Part shown: piece by piece, positions 1 through 7,818 of the stretch | Layout of the letters: each line of letters opens with the position of its first letter | Position numbering within the stretch: the first letter of the stretch is position 1 | From: Lunasporangiospora selenospora | Lineage: Eukaryota; Mortierellomycota; Mortierellomycetes; Mortierellales; Mortierellaceae | Assembly: GCA_015680635.1 (NCBI GenBank) | Contig: JAABOA010000140.1 | Location: 7,044 to 18,190 of the forward strand | DNA length: 11,147 nt | Reading direction: 5' to 3' | The notes under the pieces: generated by a model | What the model was told of the DNA's origin: nothing | What the model saw: the letters and a program-made list of their open reading frames with translations, nothing else | Database searches by the model: none | Translations under genes and position numbers: made by a program

Positions 1-3
1 TTT

Positions 4-3000
4 TCACTCTGAGCGAGCGACAATCTTTTGCACCATCCATGACTCTAATCCTGCAAGGGTCAGCTCCTCTACCCTTCGTTTCGACAAGTCTGTGTTTTTG
101 CGCCAGAGCTCTCGATTTCGCTCAAGATAGCGCTGCAGTACAAACCCGTCCACTTCCACACACTGGTCAAAATCCCATTCCAGATCCAGGATGGTTCGGT
201 TCTGCTTTAAACACTGACTCAGATATCCGAGAGAGCACTCGTCTTCACAAACGCGTGCGTTCATGACCACAAGTCGAAGAAGCGTGCTTGTCTGTAAAAG
301 TTCGCCAAAGGATAGAATGTCGTCCGCTTCTCCATCCACGTATTGGACTTCAATTCCTTTCAGTGCGTTTCCGTTTATCTGCAAACCCAACGACAGTTCC
401 TTGAGATTGACATGAGAGACTGACAGCCGACGAAGAGTACCGTTTCGCTCCAACAGTCGCTGGGTGGCAGGACCAACGGATCCCATTTGCTCGAACGAGT
501 CACTCTCGATCTTCAAGGTATGTAGAGTCGTGTTGTTATGCAAGCCTTCGAGAATCGCTGTTGCCCCGGTTGGAGTCATCCTGTTTCCTGAAACATCCAA
601 GTACTCCAGTCTACACTCTGAGCCCTCTTTTGCCAGAGAGCTACCAAGAATAACCGCCACCTCGTCGCCAAGTTCTGTTTGTTGAAGATCCAAGACTGTC
701 AACTGAGCACAGGCGCTCTGGAAAAGGTCCGATAATAATCCGAGATCAAGCACCTTTGGCCGAAAGAGTTGTGAATAACCCAAGGAAAGTTTGACCAACT
801 TTTTGATGCTGTTGTTTCCTTGCAACGCTCTTCCGAGGGTATGTGCGCCAGAAAGAGTGACAAACGGAAGGTCGATACGCAATGTCGTGAGTGCGAGCTG
901 CATCTGTCCAGAATTAGATAGCATCCTAGCTAGCGCCATGGCACTCTTGTCGCCACATTCACCTCCCTCCAATTCGAGCCGACTCAAATGTTGTATCGAT
1001 AATCCCTGGATCACTTGAGCGACCATTTCGTCCGAGTAATAAAGAGTTCCAGATAGAACAAGTTCAATCCATGAAATCCTGGATGTGAGTCTAATAATGC
1101 TTTCCATCCCCTCTGGTTCAAGTCTTGTTCCCGAGTTGGAGATGTCGAGATATTTCAACCGATTCGATTTAGCCACCTGTTCCAGTACTTGAGCAGACTC
1201 GTTGCTGAAACCTGTGTTGGGAAGACAGAGCTTTTCCAATCTTCCACCTACTGCCTCAAGCACCTCACAGATACCGCCATCCTCGAAGGGGTTGTGTCCT
1301 AGGTCAAGCTCACAAAGAACTTGGAGATTCGCTAGCCCTTTAGCAAGGACGCTAGAGCATTCGTTCGGGATCCCGCATGCATTCAAAGAAAGGATGCGCA
1401 GCTTGCTGCAAGTGGCCAATCCTTTCATAATGGCTACTAAATGAGCACGCCGGAGAGGGACTTGACTCAATCGAAGTGCCGAAAGATTTCTGCATGCTCG
1501 CAACATCTCCATGAAGGTGTCCTGTCCATCATTTAGAACGGTTCGTGTCAGTTCCAGTGCCTGAATGGCCAACATTTCTTTAGGAACTGCTAACTTGACT
1601 GGGAACAAGTTCTTGGCATCCTTGAGGTGTAAAGTTCTCAACTTTCCACTATTCATCATCCCCAAGATTGCATATAGCCGCCTCTTTCCCAGAGCAAGGT
1701 ACTCTTTGTAGTGATGAAGCGTCAGTGTCAACTTGGAAACATTAGTGTTCATGAGAGCCATTTTCAGGTTACTGAGGTCCTGGTATGAATAGTGATGGAG
1801 ACGGATTTTGAGCTCATTAAAAGCCCGAGCGCGAGACATGGCGTTCATAAATGTCTCTGCTGCATAACTTGAGGACAGAGCTATAGTGACCGTCCCGAGC
1901 TGGTGGTCATACGTCCCTTGGTTCAACAAGACTTCTGCTTCGAATTGACGATCCTGCTTCTGGTGATAGGTTGCGCGATGGTGATCCTGACAAATCCACT
2001 TGACATGACCTTCTTCGTCCACAGTCCGGAAAAGATTACCATAGGAACGTTCGTCATCCTTCCTCTTCAGGAACGTACCGAGCCGTCGAAGATCTGCACC
2101 TTCGATGCGGACCAGGTCCAGAGGTGGAGTATCAATCGACTGTACAGTCTCCAAGCTCTTATCCATGGGTGCCAAGTCATCATCAGCCAACATTTCGTCC
2201 TGGCTCCCCTGAACGATAGCAGGTCCGTTCTGATCAATGGAAGCATCGTAGGCATTCAGATATTGGATGCAGGTCGTCACCTTTTCATCCAAACCCTTGG
2301 TCAGGTTCTTTGGTAGATCCACTGCATTGACAAGAGAAAGAGCTGGAATGGCGACACTGGCGACCGAGATTCCGAATTTGAGCATCTGAAGAAGTTGGAG
2401 GACATAGGGACCATACTTGCTAAAGAACTCTTTTGGCCGAGTGATCTCGTAACCTTCGTGCCTTGCAATATGGATATGATTCAATTGATGCGAACCCACT
2501 GGAGTGGTATGAGATCCACACTCGCAAAGAAAGTACAGTCTGAACTTGACCTGGGTCCAGCTAGAGACAAGGGAGACTGGATCTAATCCCTGGTACTCCA
2601 TCTCTGGCAAGACAATAAAGAGCCGAGGCAAAGAATACTCGTGAAGCTCAAAGGTCTGCGTGAGAATGGCTTGAACTTTTTGCTGGAGAAGTAGGACTCG
2701 GTCCAGAGTCTGTTGCTGAAGGTCTAGTGTTTGTTTCTGGAGCTGACTCAGTTCCTGAACTTGTTCGGAAATCTTTTGGTTCGCATGACTGAGATCCTGT
2801 TGAAGCTTCCCTACAAGCGTCTGGAGTTCAATGAGTTGCTCCATTAGGGCTTCTGTGTGGTGCTCTTGATCTTCATGCAGCCTGTGATGGTGGGATTCAA
2901 GAAGCTCACTGAGCGTGTCCTCCAAGCTACGGTTAGATAGCAAGTAGAGACTGTTATGAGGTGAGGAGAGAGCAGTGCCCACGTCAGGACCTGGAACATC

Positions 3001-3417
3001 GAGTGTGCCCATTGAAGGAGAGTAGCTCAAGTTCCTTGCAGAGCTGACGAGAATACCCTGGATCTCTTCGTCTGGTAACGGAACTACTGTCAGCACTTCG
3101 TTTGGGTAATACGCAATTCTCCGCGGGAAGAGTCTAGTTCATTCCAAAGAAGAGGTATATTATTAGAGGAGGGGGATACTCAAGTACCAAGGAGAGGTTA
3201 AATATTGGATTGTTACTAACCTTTCGTGGTTCTCGTCTTCAAGAAAGGGTACAGGCTTTCCATCGAGCAAAAAGTCGCTGGCAAAATGGAATGCATCCCG
3301 AATGTCTTCGAGCAATACATGTGGCGTGCTATCTGCATGACTCTCAGTGACCACCACTTGTTTGCAGAGCTTGTTGAGTTGAATTGCTTGGTACCGTCTT
3401 GGAGAGGGTCCAGTCAT
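4..3417 (-). CDS. Coiled-coil, RNI-type leucine-rich-repeat protein (Mortierella-type family)
   Basis: Two exons on the minus strand: 3417-3221 and 3133-4 (TGA at 6-4). The 87-nt intron (3220-3134) has donor GTTAGT, acceptor CTAG and a CTAAT branch-like motif. The splice is phase 2 and joins in frame to give 1108 residues. Visible order: an N-terminal module (about 1-88); a Gln/Leu/Glu-rich coiled coil (about 136-228); a conserved block starting LPRLFIVLP (234-242), with FLCECG (C269, C271), several His (285, 287, 291) and then EFFSKYGPYVL; a second block with WICQDHHR (about 446-453); and ribonuclease-inhibitor-like LRRs of about 28 residues from about 500 to 1058, clearest at 642-738 and 874-943. 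No signal peptide or nucleotide-binding P-loop is visible, so it is probably cytosolic or nuclear. I recall proteins of this layout as a large family in Mortierella genomes. Function is unknown; LRRs suggest ligand or protein binding. The ATG at 3417 was chosen because it is the first Met before the conserved region and follows a CT-rich leader. Confidence 0.85.
3134..3220 (-). other. Intron of the LRR gene
   Basis: 87-nt intron reading GTTAGT at 3220-3215 to CTAG at 3137-3134 on the minus strand, with a CTAAT branch-like motif inside. Without it the downstream frame has no ATG before the first conserved residues and meets a TGA just upstream (about 3141-3143). Removing it fuses ...DENHER to LFPRRIAYYPNEVL. 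Confidence 0.85.
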
Positions 3418-3937
3418 GGAGGTTGATAGAGGAGTGGAAAAGAGGGTTGAAGATTGAGATGAGTGGAGAAGAGTGTGAGGGGTCGTTCGTGTGCGTGTGT
3501 CGTGAGAGTCGTGTCGTGAAAGCGTCAATTGTGGGTGCTCGTTTGCCCTGTTGCCAAAGGAGCCGTGCCCGACCGTTGGGACAGCCAGCCCTGCTCGTTT
3601 CTGGAGAAGGCGCACCTTTGTCCTGCTATCCGTCCTTGCGAACCAGAGTATGCTGGCTCCTCTAGCCTGTGGTCTTTGATGCTTCTGAATGCAGGCACGA
3701 AGAAAGAGCTGCTACTGCGATTGGGCCAATTGAGGACCAGGAAGTCAGGAACGGTGAATGGTTCGATCGGTTGTTAGACGGATAGCTGGAAAAGAAGGCG
3801 AACCCCGGTTGGGGAGCAGGGTCGACTACAGTAGCCGATGGCAAGCACAACAGACGGGGAGCGATGTCTCGGTCAGGGGGCGGACAGTGGTGGGGTTGGG
3901 CAAGGAGGAGGAACAATTGGGAAGCGTGGAGTCTTTG

Positions 3938-3945
3938 CTTTTATA
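3938..3945 (-). promoter_or_regulatory. TATA box facing the LRR gene
   Basis: The minus strand reads TATAAAAG here, a full TATA consensus pointing toward the LRR gene. It lies about 520 bp upstream of the chosen ATG, so use of this box would imply a long 5' leader or an unseen non-coding first exon. A second, TATA-less start in the CT-rich stretch just upstream of the ATG is also possible. Confidence 0.45.
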
Positions 3946-4200
3946 CCCACAAACTCAGGGTTAAGTGGCTGTTAAATGAGAATGAGTCTAAGAGAGGGCT
4001 GAAATTGCCACGGGTTGAGCCTTAGCGCTCTCCTCGGGCGATTGTGCACCCTTGCATGCATATTCTCTGTTCTGTCCTCCATAACTCAAACCACAGGTCA
4101 TATCTTCAGAACAAACAGCTAGAAACAAGGACTATCGTCTTCAAGGTAGGTTGGTAACGGTGGCAATTACAGTTCCCACAAAGAACAGGCATAGATGTCT

Positions 4201-4277
4201 AAAGAGAAAGAGAAAGAAAGGCAGAAGAGAGAGATTGAGAGAGACAAAGAGAAGAGAGAAGAGAGAAGAGAGAGAGG
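4201..4277 (+). repeat. GA-rich polypurine tract
   Basis: A 77-nt run with 73 purines (interruptions at 4222, 4235, 4236 and 4245), made largely of GAGA and GAAA units. It sits about 180 nt upstream of the ArfGAP start codon. Such tracts can exclude nucleosomes, bind GAGA-type factors or adopt triplex DNA; which applies here is not visible. Confidence 0.9.
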
Positions 4278-4288
4278 TACGAAATAGT

Positions 4289-4294
4289 CACGTG
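4289..4294. promoter_or_regulatory. CACGTG palindrome (bHLH E-box type)
   Basis: GTCACGTG context about 160 nt upstream of the ArfGAP ATG and directly after the polypurine tract. CACGTG is the classic target of fungal bHLH factors of the Cbf1/Pho4 type. The position fits a promoter element; the factor is an inference. Confidence 0.45.
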
Positions 4295-4363
4295 TAATCA
4301 TTTGAGTGGAGAGAGAGCAAAGCTCTGCGGTCCTGAAAGTCGCTTATCAAACAGCAACCCGTT

Positions 4364-4440
4364 TATACTCGTGTACCGACTCACTGCTCATCTCTCCCTC
4401 TCTATTTCTCTCCTCTCTTCATCTTGCACCAACTCTCATC
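4364..4440 (+). promoter_or_regulatory. Probable ArfGAP core promoter: weak TATA and CT-rich initiator
   Basis: A TATACT element at 4364-4369 is followed by a 30-nt stretch at 4391-4420 with 29 pyrimidines, ending shortly before the start codon at 4456. A pyrimidine-rich block just upstream of the start codon is typical of fungal transcription initiation. No upstream ATG is seen in the presumed leader. Confidence 0.5.
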
Positions 4441-4455
4441 TCAGTACTCCCGCCC

Positions 4456-6559
4456 ATGCACACAATGACCATCGCCGAACCAGCCAAGCAAGAGACGCTC
4501 GACTTCTTCAAGCGCCTGAAGTCACAGCATGCCAACAAGGCAAGTGCCGACCCTTGTACACAACAATTCAGCTTTATTCCGATGGACTTTCTTTCATCAT
4601 CCAAGCGAACGCGCCTCTCAGGAGATCAGGAGTGTTATTCCAAATGACACCTGCTGACTCTTTTACATTATGGATGGCATCAACATCCGTCAAACGATGC
4701 GCTTCATCTTCTGGTGCCTGGGAAGCACGGTCTCTATTTGCTTCAGAGCGGCTTCTAACCTAAACCTGTTGCTTGTCTTGATGCTCTGTAGATGTGTGCG
4801 GATTGCAATGCAAAGAACCCTGACTGGTGCAGCATTCCTTTCGGCATCTTTTTGTGCGTCGACTGCAGTTCGGTTCATCGCAACCTTGGTGTCCACATCT
4901 CTTTTGTCCGGTATGTATTGTGTTGTCTATCGATACTTCCTTGCCTACTCCAGCCGCTGCTCTCTCCCTCCACTGAGTGGATCAGAAGCGCAACCTTCTC
5001 TCAACGGACGGAATCTAAATGGTTAAATTCATCCTGCATATTTGATCCCGAAATAGCTCTTCGCTTCTGGACTCGTGGACATGGGATCAGCTTCGAACCA
5101 TGAAGGTTGGCGGTAATGCTGCTATGAACGAGTTCTTCAACAAGTCCCTGGTGAGCACTAGCAAGGATGCAAAGACCAAGTACACCTCCAGGGTCGCCAT
5201 CTCATACAAGGAAAAGCTCGAGCAGCGCAAAGCAGAAGATTTGATCAAGTATTGTTTACTGGGCCACAGATGTTTTTTTTTATAATGCCTTTATTTTTTT
5301 TGTTTGCACAACGTTTGGTCCTCGTGGCCACAAAGCAAGAGACAATGGCTGACCTGGTTTTTGTTTTCCCTTTAATTTGGGTCCCTTGGACATGGTTTTT
5401 AGCAATCCTGGAAGATTGATCCCTGAGAGCAAGGGGCCACCCAAGCCAGCAGCACAAACCTCCTCTGCTCTTGCAATGGCCGATGACGATGACTTCTTCA
5501 ATAGTTGGGATGAGCCAAAGAAGGCCTCTTCCTCTTCCTCTGGATCTTCAACGCCTGCCTCCTCTTCAACTCCTCCCCCAGTTGTTGGCCTCGGTGGTGC
5601 CTCCACCTCCTCCCCTCAGCGTACAACAATTGTGCGTCCCCAGCGCTCGACGCTGACACCCAAGAAAACAACTCTAGGTGCCTCTAAGCCAATGAAGCTG
5701 GGCGTCAAGAAGGTCGCTGATGGCAACTTTGAGGCGGCCGAAGCCAGGGCCAGGGCTGAAGCTGAAAGAGTTGCTGCCCTTGGTGCTGAGGCTGCAGAGC
5801 AGGAGCGTCAGGAAAAGAAGGCTGCTGCTGAGAGAGCTGCTGAGAGAGCTAACGAGCTTGAGAATGCCAAGAACCAGCCAGCAGCGGCCAAGACCCTTGT
5901 CAACTACTATCAGGCTAACGGGGCAGGAAGCGCGGATGCAACTTCAAATGGCGATAGTATGGCACGACTTGGTATGGGCATGGGCCGTATGGGCTTTGGT
6001 GCCGCTCCAAGTGCATCCCGCTCTTCGAATGCATACTCGCAGAAAGGTATATTTCACAATATATCGGAAACAACTTCTTGTAATATGGCAAAGAGCGACT
6101 TTGTGGATAGGATACTGACACCAACCCCCCCCCCTCTACCCAATAGCCGAGGTTACCACAGCACGCGATAAGTTCTCCAGCCAAAAGGCAATCTCATCTG
6201 ACCAATACTTTGGACGCAACAATTACGATTCAAAGGCACAGGCAGAGGCCAACGTTCGCCTACAGTCGTTCTCGGGAGCTACAGCAATCAGCAGCAGTCA
6301 GTACTTTGGACGTGATGAAACTGAAGCAAGAAGTGAACCAAGTAAGACGACCTATGATCCTGCAACAGGACAGTATTTTGTATATTTTGTGTATATTATA
6401 TTTATATTCTTGAATCTCTTACTGACTGCTATACCTTCTCAACCCTTTGTAGCTGACCAGCTCAGCGCTGACTTTGCTGCTCTTGGAACTGCAGTGATGA
6501 AGGGCGCTGACTTTTTGAACGATATGCTCAATGATATGACATCCCACTACAACTACTAA
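4456..6559 (+). CDS. GLO3: ADP-ribosylation factor GTPase-activating protein, Glo3/ARFGAP2/3 class
   Basis: Six exons: 4456-4539, 4792-4910, 5057-5248, 5403-6046, 6147-6341 and 6453-6559 (TAA), giving 446 residues; every junction keeps frame. The N-terminal ArfGAP domain has the CxxC-x16-CxxC zinc finger (C30, C33, C50, C53) and the catalytic arginine finger R58 in VHRNLGVH. It is followed by [13 protein letters not shown] and [10 protein letters not shown], typical of the fold. The class is set by the rest: a FFNSW motif (about 161-165), a Lys-rich [14 protein letters not shown] stretch leading into an Ala/Glu helix (the region that binds coatomer and cargo in Glo3), and two C-terminal Glo3 regulatory motifs (ISSDQYFGR 362-370; ISSSQYFGR 394-402). 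A C-terminal amphipathic-looking helix may touch membrane. Family role: stimulates GTP hydrolysis on Arf1 at COPI vesicles in Golgi-to-ER recycling. Two in-frame ATGs (4456 and 4465) make the first three residues uncertain. Confidence 0.93.
4540..4791 (+). other. GC-AG intron 1 of the ArfGAP gene
   Basis: The donor is AAG|GCAAGT, a GC donor with an otherwise perfect consensus; the acceptor is CTGTAG|ATG, with CTAAC at 4755-4759. The intron is phase 0, between N27-K28 and M29-C30. At 252 nt it is longer than the other introns of this gene (146, 154, 100 and 111 nt). No GT donor nearby joins HANK to the zinc finger in frame. Confidence 0.8.
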
Positions 6560-6824
6560 GGGACTGTAGAGCCTGGCGCGATCCATAATCCCCTAGTCAA
6601 AAAAAGGCAGCATTGGATGCCGGCAACCTAGACCGATAGACGTGCCCTAGTCTTAAGACCTTTTTTTTTTATTTCAATGTAATCTTGCTTATCTATACCT
6701 CATCAAAAAAAAAGCTCGGAAATTTCCTTGTCCAGATCGAGACAGCCCTTAACAAATCGAATAAACAATGTAATCTCTGGCAGACCCGCTCTGTCTGTCC
6801 TCACCATCCGTCATAATCCTCACC
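6560..6824 (+). other. ArfGAP 3' UTR and mS34 promoter interval
   Basis: A 265-nt spacer between co-oriented genes. It holds a T run (about 6661-6670), an A run (about 6705-6713), one AATAAA at 6760-6765 and a pyrimidine-rich stretch just before the mS34 ATG. The AATAAA is only about 60 nt before the next start codon, so it may not be the ArfGAP polyadenylation signal. Confidence 0.5.
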
Positions 6825-7540
6825 ATGTCGGCCATCGCTAGGGAAATCCTCACAAAGTCGGCTAATGCCCTCCCCATCATCACTCAGTCGACCCAGCCCA
6901 AGAGCCTTTTCAGGGCATTGAAGGTCATGGATGGCAATGGTGTCGGAGAGACTGTTGTAAGTGTTTCCAGTTCAGGATGCACAAATCGGTCCACCTACAA
7001 GGAGAGGCTACGACACCCGGACCGTTTTATGATCCCCGCAACAAAATATCAGCATCCACAGACCAGCACTCTGAAGTGTAGTAATGGGTTTTTGTTGAAG
7101 TGTATCATCAGGAAATCGGTCGGCTTTAATGAAACGAAAGCAAAAGAGGGCGAAGCGCGTTCAACAAGTACCAGGAACACTATACTAGCAGGGATATTAT
7201 GGATGTCCAGCATTTTATTTCTTTATCCTCCTTCTCCATCTTCATTCAAGTCCTACGAATGGCATGCTCATCAAAACTCACCTTTGATTCCTTCTTGACA
7301 TTTCATTTTTAGACTACCACAAAGGTGTTGAGCAAGGGATTCGCTGACTGCTACTACAAGGTGACCTCGGTCAAGCTTCGCGGATCGAAGCTCCAGCACG
7401 GAAAGGCATACGGCATCGAAGTCTGGAAGGGCAAGGTGTTGAATGAGGGCAAGCCTGTCGAGATCCGAGGAGGACTGAAGTGGAACTGGACCAAATATAC
7501 ACCAACGATGGAGCATATCCCAACATTGCCTGTGGCATAA
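6825..7540 (+). CDS. Small-subunit mitochondrial ribosomal protein mS34 family
   Basis: Two exons, 6825-6956 and 7313-7540 (TAA), encode 119 residues; the start lies in a good CACCATG context. The N-terminus (MSAIAREILTKSANAL) is basic, hydroxylated and free of acidic residues apart from one Glu, fitting a mitochondrial targeting helix. The core follows the mS34 pattern: GVGETVTTK, then CYYKVTSVKL, then LQHGKAYGIEVWKGK, then a Trp in LKWNWTKY. The animal protein has the corresponding GxGxxVTxK...CYWxxTxV...LxHGKAxGIxxxKGK. It is much shorter than human MRPS34 and ends soon after the core. Inferred role: part of the mitochondrial small ribosomal subunit in the matrix. The family call is from remembered motif similarity, so moderately strong. 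It sits 265 nt after the ArfGAP stop and 278 nt before Mad1, same strand, with no sign of co-transcription. Confidence 0.78.
6957..7312 (+). other. Intron of the mS34 gene, open in frame for 113 codons
   Basis: The donor is GTT|GTAAGT (perfect consensus) and the acceptor TTTTTAG|ACT follows a T-rich tract; phase 0. At 356 nt it is the longest intron in the window. Reading from exon 1 meets no stop until 7296-7298. Splicing is preferred because it joins GVGETV to TTKVLSKGF, matching the family. Confidence 0.85.
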
Positions 7541-7595
7541 ATACGACCCTCACAAAAAAATTTATAACCAACCGCTCGCACTTCTCCTTTGGATT

Positions 7596-7601
7596 AATAA
7601 A
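7596..7601 (+). terminator. Probable mS34 polyadenylation signal (AATAAA)
   Basis: AATAAA 56 nt after the mS34 stop codon, in an A/T-rich context followed by T-rich sequence. Confidence 0.6.
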
Positions 7602-7640
7602 GAAAAAGTTGTATAGAAATAGATAGCATTGACACTTTGA

Positions 7641-7666
7641 CCAAGGGAAGACTTTCAGGCCCTTGG
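7641..7666. repeat. Inverted repeat CCAAGGG / CCCTTGG
   Basis: Perfect 7-bp arms at 7641-7647 and 7660-7666 with a 12-nt loop, downstream of the mS34 polyadenylation signal and upstream of Mad1. Confidence 0.8.
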
Positions 7667-7709
7667 ATGGGTCTTTCTTTTTTTCATTTTTCTTTTCTTT
7701 TATGGATCA

Positions 7710-7731
7710 GTGGCTTAGTATTCAGAGCCAC
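7710..7731. repeat. Inverted repeat GTGGCT / AGCCAC
   Basis: Perfect 6-bp arms at 7710-7715 and 7726-7731 with a 10-nt spacer, about 90 nt before the Mad1 ATG. Confidence 0.75.
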
Positions 7732-7738
7732 ATTTCCT

Positions 7739-7764
7739 AGAGTCGAACGAGCGTTTTCGAGTCT
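7739..7764. repeat. Imperfect dyad AGAGTCGAA / TTCGAGTCT
   Basis: Nine-base arms with one mismatched pair around an 8-nt centre, 55 nt before the Mad1 ATG. It could be a binding site for a dimeric factor or a leader hairpin. Confidence 0.65.
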
Positions 7765-7818
7765 GTTGCATTGAACTCCATTCGACCATCACAGGGAGCA
7801 ACGCGCCATCTCTTTTCA

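Larger units (their letters stand above)
3418..4455. promoter_or_regulatory. Divergent intergenic region between the LRR and ArfGAP genes
   Basis: About 1 kb without a gene I can support. It separates two divergently transcribed genes and must hold both promoters. It contains a pyrimidine-rich leader for the LRR gene (minus strand, about 3428-3530), a CCAAT box (3726-3730), a minus-strand TATA box (3938-3945), the 8-bp palindrome TGCATGCA (4053-4060), a polypurine tract (4201-4277), a CACGTG palindrome (4289-4294) and a CT-rich initiator (4391-4440). The open frames crossing it lack ATG starts or recognisable protein character. Confidence 0.7.
7541..7818 (+). other. mS34 3' UTR and Mad1 upstream interval
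   Basis: A 278-nt spacer. It contains the probable mS34 polyadenylation signal (7596-7601), a T-rich stretch (about 7675-7700), and three inverted repeats (7641-7666, 7710-7731 and 7739-7764) between that signal and the Mad1 start. Confidence 0.6.

Noticed and set aside
1903-2316. 137-codon plus-strand open frame antisense to the LRR gene
   Set aside because: It is the shadow of a long, well-patterned coding frame on the other strand; no family motifs and no promoter or splice context.
3418-3615. In-frame N-terminal extension of the LRR protein upstream of 3417
   Set aside because: The frame is open, but the residues are Ser/Thr/His/Arg-rich, as a CT-rich leader would give, and the conserved pattern starts at the Met at 3417.
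3662-3916. 84-codon minus-strand frame just downstream of the TATA box
   Set aside because: It begins at TTG, not ATG, with low-complexity Pro/Ser content and no join to the LRR gene in frame without invented splice sites.
5377-5402. Independent gene starting at the ATG at 5392 (264-codon frame)
   Set aside because: The acceptor at 5402 joins exon 3 to this frame, and the product continues the Glo3 architecture, so it is an internal exon.
5280-5606. 108-codon minus-strand frame rich in Glu and Gly
   Set aside because: It mirrors the Ser/Pro/Lys low-complexity linker of the ArfGAP exon 4 and crosses the intron-exon boundary.
5827-5850. 12-bp tandem duplication in the ArfGAP gene
   Set aside because: Encodes an AAER repeat in a low-complexity Ala/Glu helix; ordinary slippage in a coding repeat.
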